Of a stretch of DNA of 64,000 nucleotides, positions 8,441 to 17,242 are shown one piece after another. This DNA comes from JAXMBN01 sp046349875 (GTDB taxonomy: Bacteria; Planctomycetota; Planctomycetia; Pirellulales; Pirellulaceae). Below the pieces are notes generated by a model, which did not search any database, was not told where the DNA came from, and saw nothing but the letters and a program-made list of their open reading frames with translations. The position numbers and the translations under genes are program-made. Every line of letters starts with the position of its first letter. Positions within the stretch are counted from its first letter, which is position 1. The DNA lies in the NCBI GenBank assembly GCA_046349875.1, contig JAXMBN010000006.1, forward strand, positions 124,001 through 188,000. The letters are read 5' to 3'.

Positions 8441-10875
8441 AACGCATCAAGGTCCTTTTAGGGTTAGGGGTGCTTTTGCTGCCATCCCTCTTCCTCTTAG
8501 CGCAACCACCACGAGGTGGTCGTGGATTTCGTGGTCCGCTTGAAGTAGAGAGTAAGACTCGCTTGTTGCAGATGGTCGATGTGCAACGCGAGGTGGGGAT
8601 TGAAGAGAATCAGTTGAAAGATCTGGATGAGTCCTTTCGTCGGCTAGATGAAGTGACTCGTGATCAGATGGCAGATTTCAATCCAGGCGAATGGATGGGA
8701 CTGACCCCCGAAGAACGAACACCGCGATTCGATGGGCTCCGCAAGAAAATGACCGAGGCCATTCAGAAGGTAGATGATGCTTCGGATAAAGTACTCAAAC
8801 CAAATCAGCGCAAACGATTGGGTGAGTTGTTGGCTCAACGCGAAGGGATCATCTCGCTTCTGCGTCCCGAATTCAGCTCAGCCGTTGATCTTACCGCCGA
8901 TCAAAAGAAAGGCCTGATGGATCTTCAGCGGAAGTTGATGGAGCCTCCAATGCCGCCGCCCGATTTTGGAGGTCCGCCTGACTTTGAACAATGGCAACGC
9001 GATCAACAGCAAGCAGAAGCCAATGTTATGAAATCGTTGTCCGACGAGCAGCGGAAAGCATGGACGGCAGTGCAAGGCAAAGCATTCGCCTTTCCAGAAC
9101 CCCAATTTGCCGGTGGACCTGGCTTTGGTCCTGGTCCAGGTGGTCCAGGTGGTCCTGGAGGCCCTGGAGGCCCTGGATTTGGCCCTGGAGGTCCTGGATT
9201 TCCGGGTGGCCCAGGTGGACCTGGTTTTGGTCCAGGAGGCCCTGGCGGGCCCATGGGTGGTGGCGAGCGGCCTTTGGTGGCAAAGTTCGACAAGGATGGT
9301 AATGGCTGGTTGAACGCTGAAGAACGCGCTGCTGCACGAGCTGAGGCAAAGTCAGGTGGTGGAGGTCGTGGTCCAGGTGGCGGAAGAGGCCCTGGTGGCT
9401 TTGGTCCTGGAGGCTTTGGCCCTGGTGGACCTGGTGGCTTTGGTCCGGGAGGCCCAGGCGGTCCCGGATTTGGGCCAGGTGGGGATCGTCCAACGCCTAA
9501 GCCTGGAGTGAAGGTAAAACCCGAGGATGTAAAACGCTTCGGCGATGAAAGCTTGTATGATCCAAAGGTTGTCCGCACCATCTTTTTGCAATTCGAGAAT
9601 GAGGATTGGGAAAATGAGATGGCCGACTTTAAACCTACCGATGTGGATGTTATCGCCGACATGATCGTCGATGGCAAAAAGTATGGACAGGTTGGGGTCG
9701 GATATCGTGGAGCGTCTTCCTTTGGAATGATCGGTGCGGGATCGAAACGATCCTTGAACATCTCTATGGATACGGTTCACAAAGATCAACGATTGCTCGG
9801 TTACAAGTCTCTCAATCTCCTGAATTCCAATGGAGATGGAACGATGATGCGATCGGTCTTGTACTCGGCAATGGCAAACCATTATTTGCCATCACCGAAA
9901 GTGAATCATGTTCGTGTCGTCATCAACGGTGAGGATTGGGGCATTTATCAAAACGCTCAGCAATTCGACAAGATCTTCCTCAAAGAACATTTTGAGAAGT
10001 CCGGTGGTACGCGTTGGAAAACTCCTGGCAGCCCTGGGGGTGGAGGAAGTTTGAAGTACTTGGGCGATGATGTCCAAAGTTATCGTCGACTGTATGAAAT
10101 CAAGTCTGAGGACAAAGACGCTGCATGGCAACGACTGATTCTGCTATGCAAAACGTTGGAGGAGACTCCCGCCGATCAACTCGAAGAAGCTCTCAAGCCG
10201 ATGCTCGACATCGATAAAGCTCTGCGTTTCTTGGCGGTCGACAATGCGTTGATCAATAACGATGGTTATTGGGTCCGTGGTAGTGATTACAGCATCTACC
10301 TAGATGAAAAAGGGATCTTTCATCTGATCCCACACGATATGAACGAAACCCTTGCTGGCGCGATGATGGGGCCAGGAGGTGGGCGAGGCGGGTTCGGTGG
10401 ACGAGGAGGGCGTCCCGGAGAAGGTGGTCGTCCCGGAGAAGGTGGTCGTCCCGGAGAAGGTGGTCGTCCCGGAGAAGGGCCTGGACGAGGAATGGGAGGA
10501 GGTATCGGAGGAGGCGGTATGCAGTTGGATCCGCTGGTAGGATTGGATGATGCCAGCAAGCCGCTCCGTAGCAAGCTCCTTCAAGCACCGAGTCTTCGCA
10601 TGAAGTATCTGAAGTATGTAGGTGAAATCGCCAAGAATGATTTGGATTGGAGTCGCCTAGGTCCTGTGATGGAAAGCCATCGCGATTCCATCAAGGAATT
10701 CGTACTCATGGATACTCGAAAGCTCTCTTCGGACAATGCGTTTTTGAGTGAGACATCCTTGCAAGAATCGGCAGGAGGTCGATCTCCATCCATCAAGCAA
10801 TTTGCTGAAACTCGCCGCTCTTTCCTCCTAAATCATCCGGAAGTGAAAAAGGCAATGGAGGAATCTCAACGCTAA
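8437..10875 (+). CDS. CotH kinase family protein with Gly/Pro-rich tracts
   Basis: The 812-aa exported protein has a signal peptide (MKRIKVLLGLGVLLLPSLFLLAQ). A helical region follows (about 30-220), then Gly/Pro-rich collagen-like tracts at about 226-272 and 306-350, which enclose an EF-hand-like loop DKDGNGWLNAEE near 284. The CotH kinase domain spans about 365-800. It contains VGVGYRGASSFG, LNLLNSNGDGTMMR, VRVVINGEDWGIYQNAQQFD and LIPHDMNETLAG, the position of the family metal-binding Asp motif. A further Gly/Arg-rich insert with four RPGEGG repeats interrupts this domain near 650-700. CotH proteins are secreted atypical kinases of spore coats and of uncharacterised bacterial surfaces. It is the third gene of the VTC-DUF4956-CotH operon and is followed by a terminator. 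Confidence 0.88.
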   Translation: MKRIKVLLGLGVLLLPSLFLLAQPPRGGRGFRGPLEVESKTRLLQMVDVQREVGIEENQLKDLDESFRRLDEVTRDQMADFNPGEWMGLTPEERTPRFDGLRKKMTEAIQKVDDASDKVLKPNQRKRLGELLAQREGIISLLRPEFSSAVDLTADQKKGLMDLQRKLMEPPMPPPDFGGPPDFEQWQRDQQQAEANVMKSLSDEQRKAWTAVQGKAFAFPEPQFAGGPGFGPGPGGPGGPGGPGGPGFGPGGPGFPGGPGGPGFGPGGPGGPMGGGERPLVAKFDKDGNGWLNAEERAAARAEAKSGGGGRGPGGGRGPGGFGPGGFGPGGPGGFGPGGPGGPGFGPGGDRPTPKPGVKVKPEDVKRFGDESLYDPKVVRTIFLQFENEDWENEMADFKPTDVDVIADMIVDGKKYGQVGVGYRGASSFGMIGAGSKRSLNISMDTVHKDQRLLGYKSLNLLNSNGDGTMMRSVLYSAMANHYLPSPKVNHVRVVINGEDWGIYQNAQQFDKIFLKEHFEKSGGTRWKTPGSPGGGGSLKYLGDDVQSYRRLYEIKSEDKDAAWQRLILLCKTLEETPADQLEEALKPMLDIDKALRFLAVDNALINNDGYWVRGSDYSIYLDEKGIFHLIPHDMNETLAGAMMGPGGGRGGFGGRGGRPGEGGRPGEGGRPGEGGRPGEGPGRGMGGGIGGGGMQLDPLVGLDDASKPLRSKLLQAPSLRMKYLKYVGEIAKNDLDWSRLGPVMESHRDSIKEFVLMDTRKLSSDNAFLSETSLQESAGGRSPSIKQFAETRRSFLLNHPEVKKAMEESQR
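10411..10478 (+). repeat. 18-bp tandem repeat in the CotH gene, about 4 copies
   Basis: The unit CGTCCCGGAGAAGGTGGT encodes RPGEGG. It is repeated three times exactly and then partly a fourth time. The near-identity at DNA level, including third codon positions, indicates recent slipped-strand expansion, so copy number probably varies between strains. Confidence 0.9.
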
Positions 10876-10912
10876 AGAGATCAAGTAGGATCGTAACAGA
10901 TGTTCTACCAAT

Positions 10913-10953
10913 GAGGGTGCTGCGATTGGCAACGATGGCAGCCCCCTCTTTTT
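10913..10953 (+). terminator. Rho-independent terminator after CotH operon
   Basis: A 10-bp stem GAGGGTGCTG / CAGCCCCCTC (one mismatch) with a 16-nt loop is followed by TTTTT. It lies 38 nt after the CotH stop. Confidence 0.75.
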
Positions 10954-11048
10954 GTTTGCAAAAGCCTTATCGAAAGTAGTGAAAAGTGCTTTGATCAAAT
11001 TTCGCGTGCTACGATTGGGGGCACGACACGCTAAGGAAATTTTGAGCC

Positions 11049-12414
11049 ATGAATGAGTTTGGACTCATCCCCATCAGCCCTCTTACGTTGAACCCTCAAT
11101 ACCCTTTGGGAGTCGACGTCTATGCTTGGGGGCAGTCGGATGAGAAGCCCGTATTGTTTCTCGCGCAGCACCAAGAGATCGCATCCAATTCCTTGGATCG
11201 CATTTGCAACGCGCCGCAGATCAAGCTCTTCATCAGTCGACAAGATCAATCGCTATATCAGCAATATCTCAACGGTCACCTTCAACAGTGGCTGGAAGAT
11301 ACGTCCATCAGCGATTGGCATCGTACTGCCGTTGTATCCGAAGTGATTCGGTACACATTGGAACAAGAGTTTGCTGGGAACGATACTTCTTCGATCGTTC
11401 AATCGGTCGATCAGCTAGCAGGGGATCTCTGCAAGCTCATGACCTCTGTGACCCTGTCGGGACGCGAGTTATGCCAAATACTGCATCATGACTTCGGTAC
11501 CTTTACGCATTCAACCAACGTTGGATTGTACTGTGGATTGTTAGCCTCCGAACTCGGTTATCGCAACGAAGAACTCAAGCAAATCATCTCCGGTGGATTG
11601 CTGCATGACCTCGGGAAGCTCGACGTCGATCCTCGCATTATGAATAAGCCAGGAAAACTCGATGAGTTTGAAATGCGAGAAATGCAGACGCATCCGATTT
11701 TGGGCTACCGTCGATTGGTTTCGATAGCGGATATCTCGATGTCGCGTTGATGATGGCCTATCAGCACCATGAGCGATTGGACGGCGAAGGATATCCCGTG
11801 GGTATTGATAACGACGAAATCGAAGTTGCCAGTCGCATCTGCAGCATTGCTGATGTCTTCGAGGCATTGACGAGTCACCGGCCTTATCGGAACGCGATGA
11901 GTTTCGCTTCGGCGTTGGCCATTTTGAATTCTGGTGTCGATAAGGCTTTTGATCGAGAGATACTACGATGTTGGCAGATGGTAGTGCGACAGCATTCCTA
12001 ACTTTGATATCCCAATTGCCTAACAAGATCGAGTTGCCACGCGATCTATTCGAAGCTCTTTCTAAAGAGCGTGGTGTGGTGGATAGCACACCCTTTGAAG
12101 CGCGGAGATCAACGCGATTTCGCTGCAGCGGTACTTGCATCGTCGAAGCCGAACCTGGGACTCGCGTTTATCGCCGGCAGGAATTGCAGAGCCAAGGCAT
12201 TGTAAGAGATGTGTCTCGTTCGGGAGTAGGAGTGATCACGCACCAGCAGTGGTTTCCCGGGCAACGCTTGCGACTTCGATTAGAGCATGCAACGCTTGTG
12301 GTAGAGGTGGCCCGCGCCCGAAAGATTGCTTCGTCTTGCTATGAAGCAGGAGCAATCATCGTGGAGCATCGACGGCATGAAGCGAGTACATCATCGATCG
12401 ATGTCGAAGCTTGA
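11049..12414 (+). CDS. HD-GYP domain phosphodiesterase with C-terminal PilZ (two frameshifts)
   Basis: Three successive frames form one gene of about 455 codons. Part 1 (to about 11720) holds a helical N-terminus, HDFGTFTHSTNVGLYC and the metal-binding GLLHDLGKLDVDPRI. Part 2 begins MMAYQHHERLDGEGYP, the HHExxDGxGYP signature, and continues SRICSIADVFEALTSHRPYR. Part 3 is a PilZ-like beta-domain (RRSTRFRCSG..., VRDVSRSGVGV). HD-GYP enzymes hydrolyse cyclic di-GMP and PilZ domains bind it, so the protein is probably a self-sensing c-di-GMP hydrolase. One base appears missing in the T run at 11719-11721 (restoring LVFDSGYLDVALMM), and one near 11967 (restoring EILRMLADGS). Alternatively, part 3 could be a separate overlapping gene starting at ATG 11968. 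Confidence 0.78.
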
Positions 12415-12660
12415 CCAGCGGCCCGATGCCTGGGACCATTGCACGTCCGTGTTTCGCACGAAGTCGGTCATCTTTTCTTGAATGGCTGCGATGAATGCTT
12501 CGATGTCACTTCGCATGCCTTCTGCACACAAGTAGACGCTTCCGTCCTCTTCATTCCGAACCAGTCCGGTTACGTCAAAGGATCGCGACAATGCAAGGCA
12601 GGTGAAACGGAATCCAACTCCTTGCACCCGCCCCTGAAATCGAACTTCTGCTCGAACCAT
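12391..12660 (-). CDS. acyP: Acylphosphatase
   Basis: This small (89 aa) enzyme hydrolyses carboxyl-phosphate bonds of acylphosphates. The fold signature is complete: RVQGVGFR with catalytic Arg18, and GLVRNEEDGSVYLCAEG with Asn36 exactly 18 residues later, as in characterised acylphosphatases. The length is typical of the family (about 90-100). It overlaps the 3' end of the convergent HD-GYP-PilZ gene by 24 nt and follows the aldose epimerase gene on the same strand after a 33-nt gap, so the two could be co-transcribed. Confidence 0.92.
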   Translation of the reverse strand: MVRAEVRFQGRVQGVGFRFTCLALSRSFDVTGLVRNEEDGSVYLCAEGMRSDIEAFIAAIQEKMTDFVRNTDVQWSQASGRWSSFDIDR

Positions 12661-12693
12661 CGTTCGCCTTTCGACTCAGTTCATTTGAATCAG

Positions 12694-13818
12694 TTACTCG
12701 ACGCCAAAGCGATAGGTGGTCTTCGACTTCATCGAAACAGGTGGGCTGATCTTTGTCGTCGGAAATTCGGGATGATTGGGTGAGTCTGGATAGTGCTGTG
12801 TTTCCAAGCAAAATCCACCATGGCGAGGAAACGGATTATTGCGGAATCCGTTGGCTGTATAGAGTTGAACACCGGGCTCGGTACTTTGGCATTCCAAGGT
12901 AATGCCAGTACTAGGATCGCGAACCTTGGCGACTGGTCGCAGCGTTCCCGGATTTCCGCGAACGACATAATTGTGATCGTAGCCGCCTGCAAAATCGTAG
13001 GTCGCAAGAATGCGATCGCCGATACGCCGAGGCTCGCGAAAATCGAGCGGAGTTCCTTCGACCGATGCGATTTCACCGGTGGGAAGAAGATCAGCATCAG
13101 CGACGGTGTACTGGTCTGCGAACAGTTGGAGATCATGATCGAGCACATTCTTGCCCGATCCTGCCAGATTGAAGTAGGCATGGTTCGTCAAATTGACGAC
13201 GGTTGGTTTGTCGCTTCGAGCAACATAGTCAATGGAAAGTTCATTGTCGTCACTGAGCGTATAGGTAACGGTCACTTTAAGAGTTCCTGGAAAGCCCTCC
13301 TCACCATCAGCGCTGGTGTATTCGAAAATCACGCTTGCTGCTTCCGACTGCAAATTGATCTTTCCGCGCCACAAGGCTTTGGCAAAGTTGCTTCTGCCTC
13401 CATGGATATGATGCTTGCCGGAATTCTTGGCAACCTGATACTCTTTTCCATCCAAAGTGAATTTCGCATCACGTATACGATTCGCATAACGTCCAATGAC
13501 AGAGGCGGCAGGAAAGCCCTTCTCGTAAACTTCGAGCTGATTGGAGCTCAGAACGATGTTGACCGGGTTTTTCGAACGATCCGGTACAAGAATCTCAGTG
13601 ATGGTGGCACCGTACTCGATGATCGAGACCTGAACACCCTTTGAGTTGATCAAGGTGTACTTCTCGACCTCGCGCTTATCGCCCAAGACTCCGAAGGTGG
13701 AACGTTGAAGCGTCATCTTTTGAGCCAACGCTACGTTTGGAGCGATCGTCAAAATCCAGAGAATCGACCACAGAGACATCCTATGGCGAGAGCAACTTGG
13801 CGGGAAAATCCAATTCAT
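12694..13818 (-). CDS. galM: Aldose 1-epimerase, exported
   Basis: This galactose mutarotase-like enzyme interconverts alpha and beta anomers of aldoses. Motifs include SIIEYGATITEILVPD at the N-terminal strand, VIGRYANRIRDAKF, NSGKHHIHGG, VNLTNHAYFNLAG with catalytic His, and the C-terminal GGFCLETQHYPDSPNH with catalytic Glu. The frame is intact. The N-terminus is longer than in cytoplasmic GalM and has a hydrophobic stretch MSLWSILWILTIAPNVALAQ. This indicates a signal peptide, either from ATG 13818 (MNWIFPPS...) or from the internal ATG 13779. Periplasmic location suits sugar scavenging. The exact start is uncertain. Confidence 0.88.
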   Translation of the reverse strand: MNWIFPPSCSRHRMSLWSILWILTIAPNVALAQKMTLQRSTFGVLGDKREVEKYTLINSKGVQVSIIEYGATITEILVPDRSKNPVNIVLSSNQLEVYEKGFPAASVIGRYANRIRDAKFTLDGKEYQVAKNSGKHHIHGGRSNFAKALWRGKINLQSEAASVIFEYTSADGEEGFPGTLKVTVTYTLSDDNELSIDYVARSDKPTVVNLTNHAYFNLAGSGKNVLDHDLQLFADQYTVADADLLPTGEIASVEGTPLDFREPRRIGDRILATYDFAGGYDHNYVVRGNPGTLRPVAKVRDPSTGITLECQSTEPGVQLYTANGFRNNPFPRHGGFCLETQHYPDSPNHPEFPTTKISPPVSMKSKTTYRFGVE

Positions 13819-14164
13819 GACCAATCCAAGAAAGGGTTCAATGAGATCCGTGCGTTGGGGCCGGAATCGATTCGCATGGTTCATGGGGCAACCAGATTGA
13901 TAGGGCAAAAGGATGCGGGAGGATGGCGGCGATCTCAAGTTTCATCCTACGTTCCAACCCGCATGCTTTTGAATGCACGACTGGAGCGAAGAATCGATTG
14001 CGATGCCAGAGGATTGCGGATCGGTATCTTACCGCCTTATTCAGGCGAGCGACGAATCCCGGCAAAGCTGTGGGCGAGGGTGCCTTGGTTGGAAACGCCA
14101 AGGCGTGTCGGATTGGAGTACAATAGAGATCCCATCCCACGCTTCCCACCGCTTCGTTGTAATT

Positions 14165-17100
14165 ATGTCATCTCAAATTTTTCGCAGCGCTAACTTCATT
14201 TTAATTTTCCTGACTTCTTGGATCTGGGTGTCCTTTCCGAGTGTCGGCAACGGTCAGGAGGATGACATCTCCTTTTCGTTCGATGTACGGCCCATTCTTT
14301 CAGATCTTTGCTTTACGTGCCATGGGCCCGATAGCCAACATCGCGCTGCCGATCTTCGATTGGATACAGAAGATGGAATCCGGCACGCTCTCCAAGGTGA
14401 AGGAAAAACCGGAGGCTTGTTTTGGGAAAGGATTCGCTCGGCAGATCCCGAATTGCAAATGCCGCCGCCCCATACCAAAAAACAAGTGACGCCAAGACAA
14501 ATAGAGATCCTACAAAAATGGATCCAAAACGGTGCACCATGGGAGGATCATTGGGCCTGGCAACGATCTTCCAAGCCTGCTCTCACCTATTTTTCAAACC
14601 CAAACACACTGCGAGGACCAATCGATTCGCTTATCCAAGAGGTTTTGTCCAAGCACAACCGCAAGCCTAGTGAAATTGCAGATCGTACGACGCTGATTCG
14701 ACGCCTCTCTTTGGATCTTCGAGGATTGCCACCAAGTATCGATGAGGTCGAATCATTTCTTTCGGATGACTCGCCTAACGCCTATGAGAAACTGGTCGAT
14801 GCATTTCTTGCTTCGCCTTCCTTTGGTGAGCGAATGGCATGGGATTGGTTGGATGCAGCGCGTTATGCCGATACGAATGGATACCAAGGTGATAACGAAC
14901 GCACGATGTGGCCTTGGCGTGACTGGGTCGTGCGTGCCATGAATGCCAGTATGCCATTAGATGATTTTACTGTTTGGCAATTGGCAGGTGATTTGTTGCC
15001 CGAGCCGACTCACGATCAGAAATTAGCCACTGGATTTCTACGGAACCATATGATCAACGGGGAAGGTGGGCGCATCGCCGAAGAAAATCGAATTGACTAC
15101 GCCATGGATATGACCGAGACCGTGGGTACGGTGTGGCTGGGCTTGACGCTCAATTGTTGTCGTTGCCATGACCACAAGTTTGACCCGATCAAGCAAAAAG
15201 AATACTACCAATTGTTGGCCTTCTTCAATCAAACGCCTGTCGATGGAGGAGGTGGAAATCCTCAAACGGCACCTGTCCTTGCTTGTCCAACTTACGAGCA
15301 GGAACTCCAAATCAAGTCGATTCAAGCGTCTTTGGATCGTATGCAAAAATCGATTCAAGAACGTCGCGACCTATTGAAACAACAGCTTGCCGAGTGGGAG
15401 GCTCGATACCGTGAGCAATCGCCGTGGCATTACCCCAAAGTATTATCTGCCAAATCCGAGCAGCAGTGCATCATCGAAGAGAATCAAAGCATCCTGATAC
15501 AAGGAAGCAAAATCGATCGCGATGTCTACCATTTAGAACTTGAAGTAGAACCCGGCGAGTATGTTGGCGTTCGAATCGATGCATTGCCACATGAGTCCCT
15601 AACAGCTCAAGGCTTATCGCGAGCCGATAGTGGGAACTTTGTGTTGACGGACATTCGTACAGATCTTCAGCGTCAGCTCCCAGAAAATGTACCTGCCTCA
15701 GAGCGATTGGTATTTCGCGAGGGGCGAGCCACCTTTGAGCAACCAGGACATGCGGTGAGTTTGGCCATCGATGATCAGCCAGAAAGCGGTTGGGCCGTTT
15801 GGGACGGCAAGAAGGTAGATACAAATCCCTCTGCCTATTTTCTTTGGGATCATACCGTCACCGTGCGACAAGGGGATCGTCTTCGCGTCGTCATGAAGTT
15901 CGAATCGCCACACGCCCATCATCAATTGGGATATTTTCGCGTTGCACTAGGAAAGAATCGGAACTCTTCATTGGAACGCAATGATGGATTCTTGGAATCG
16001 GGATTGAGTAAAAAGGTCGGATCAAGAACTCAAGCCGAACGCAAAGCGATCACCGAAAGGTATGAAGCTGATGATTCCGAATTGAGCGAATTACAGAAAT
16101 CGCAAAAGCAGATTGAGAGTGAACGCAAGCAGATTCAGGAAGCCATCGCTAAGGTCATGGTGATGGAGGATCGCAAAGAGCCACGAAAGACACACTTGTT
16201 GACGCGAGGACTTTATAACCAACCGTCCGATGAAGTTCAGAGCCAAGTACCAGAACGGTTTCCAGCACTGCCCGACACATGCGCCAAGAAATCGTCTCGG
16301 ATTAGCGCGCAGTGGTTGGTGGCCGACAATCATTCACTCACAGCGAGAGTTTTGGTCAATCGATACTGGCAACAATTGTTTGGAATCGGATTGATAAAGA
16401 CCGTCGAAGATTTTGGTTCGCAAGGGGAATACCCCGTTTACTTCAAGTTGCTTGCTTGGTTGGCAACCGATCTACAAGAGCATGAATGGGACACTAAGCG
16501 TTGGATTCGTGAGGTAGTGATGAGCCATACCTATCAGCAAAGCTCACGTTGGAATAGTGCACCGGACGAGGGCGGGTCGTCGGATCCAGAAAATCGTTGG
16601 CTTGCCAGAGGTCCCCGGTTTCGAATGCCGAGTTGGATGATTCGCGATCAAGCGTTGGCTCTCAGCGGATTGGCCGTGCATCGACAGGGTGGGCCCGGAG
16701 TGCGACCTTATCAACCGGAAGGGGTTTGGGAGGAAGCAAGTTTCGGTAACAAGAAATATGTACAAGACCGAGGTGAGTCGCTCTATCGGAGAAGCCTTTA
16801 TACTTTCTGGAGACGCATCGTCGCGCCGACGATGTTTTTTGATAATGCATCGCGACAGGTTTGTACGGTCAAGTCGGTCCGCACCAATACACCACTGCAG
16901 TCCCTTTATCTGCTGAATGACCAAACTTTTCGCGATGCTTCGTTAGTCCTCGCTTGGCGGATGCTAAACGAACCACTTTCGAAGGAAGGCGACCGAGTGG
17001 ATTGGCTCTATCAACATGTCTTGTTGCGAATGCCGACCACGGAAGAGCGTGAACGTCTATTGAAAGGTGTACGCGAAACCCAGCAGTTTTTTCATGCTCA

Positions 17101-17236
17101 TCCGCAAGATGCTAAGGATTGGATCGAGGTGGAGAGCTTGCCATGGATTCAATCTGCGGACCGTATTGCATTGGCGTCTTGGTCCAGCGTGGCTTTGGCA
17201 TTATTCAACCTCGATGGAACATTGACCAAGGAATAG
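14165..17236 (+). CDS. PSCyt1-DUF1549-DUF1553 domain protein
   Basis: This large planctomycete-type exported protein is 1023 aa. A signal peptide covers about 1-30. A planctomycete cytochrome c domain follows with the haem motif CFTCHGP (C49, C52, H53), then DUF1549 (PSCyt2; GPIDSLIQEVL... WDWLDAARYADTNGYQGD), a coiled linker with a beta-rich module around residues 410-620, and DUF1553 (PSD1; LVNRYWQQLFGIGLIKT, VCTVKSVRTNTPLQSL). The biochemical role of the family is unresolved; haem binding is predicted from the motif. ATG 14165 is chosen as it begins the signal peptide, though no clear Shine-Dalgarno is seen. DUF1501 follows after 6 nt, the usual partner in these bacteria. Confidence 0.92.
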   Translation: MSSQIFRSANFILIFLTSWIWVSFPSVGNGQEDDISFSFDVRPILSDLCFTCHGPDSQHRAADLRLDTEDGIRHALQGEGKTGGLFWERIRSADPELQMPPPHTKKQVTPRQIEILQKWIQNGAPWEDHWAWQRSSKPALTYFSNPNTLRGPIDSLIQEVLSKHNRKPSEIADRTTLIRRLSLDLRGLPPSIDEVESFLSDDSPNAYEKLVDAFLASPSFGERMAWDWLDAARYADTNGYQGDNERTMWPWRDWVVRAMNASMPLDDFTVWQLAGDLLPEPTHDQKLATGFLRNHMINGEGGRIAEENRIDYAMDMTETVGTVWLGLTLNCCRCHDHKFDPIKQKEYYQLLAFFNQTPVDGGGGNPQTAPVLACPTYEQELQIKSIQASLDRMQKSIQERRDLLKQQLAEWEARYREQSPWHYPKVLSAKSEQQCIIEENQSILIQGSKIDRDVYHLELEVEPGEYVGVRIDALPHESLTAQGLSRADSGNFVLTDIRTDLQRQLPENVPASERLVFREGRATFEQPGHAVSLAIDDQPESGWAVWDGKKVDTNPSAYFLWDHTVTVRQGDRLRVVMKFESPHAHHQLGYFRVALGKNRNSSLERNDGFLESGLSKKVGSRTQAERKAITERYEADDSELSELQKSQKQIESERKQIQEAIAKVMVMEDRKEPRKTHLLTRGLYNQPSDEVQSQVPERFPALPDTCAKKSSRISAQWLVADNHSLTARVLVNRYWQQLFGIGLIKTVEDFGSQGEYPVYFKLLAWLATDLQEHEWDTKRWIREVVMSHTYQQSSRWNSAPDEGGSSDPENRWLARGPRFRMPSWMIRDQALALSGLAVHRQGGPGVRPYQPEGVWEEASFGNKKYVQDRGESLYRRSLYTFWRRIVAPTMFFDNASRQVCTVKSVRTNTPLQSLYLLNDQTFRDASLVLAWRMLNEPLSKEGDRVDWLYQHVLLRMPTTEERERLLKGVRETQQFFHAHPQDAKDWIEVESLPWIQSADRIALASWSSVALALFNLDGTLTKE

Positions 17237-17242
17237 GCTACC

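Noticed and set aside
9003..9761. 252-codon proline-rich frame on the minus strand
   Set aside because: It is the reverse complement of the Gly/Pro tracts of CotH; the Pro richness is a by-product of the repeats.
12793..13644. 283-codon frame on the plus strand
   Set aside because: It lies antisense to the aldose epimerase gene, which has all family motifs.
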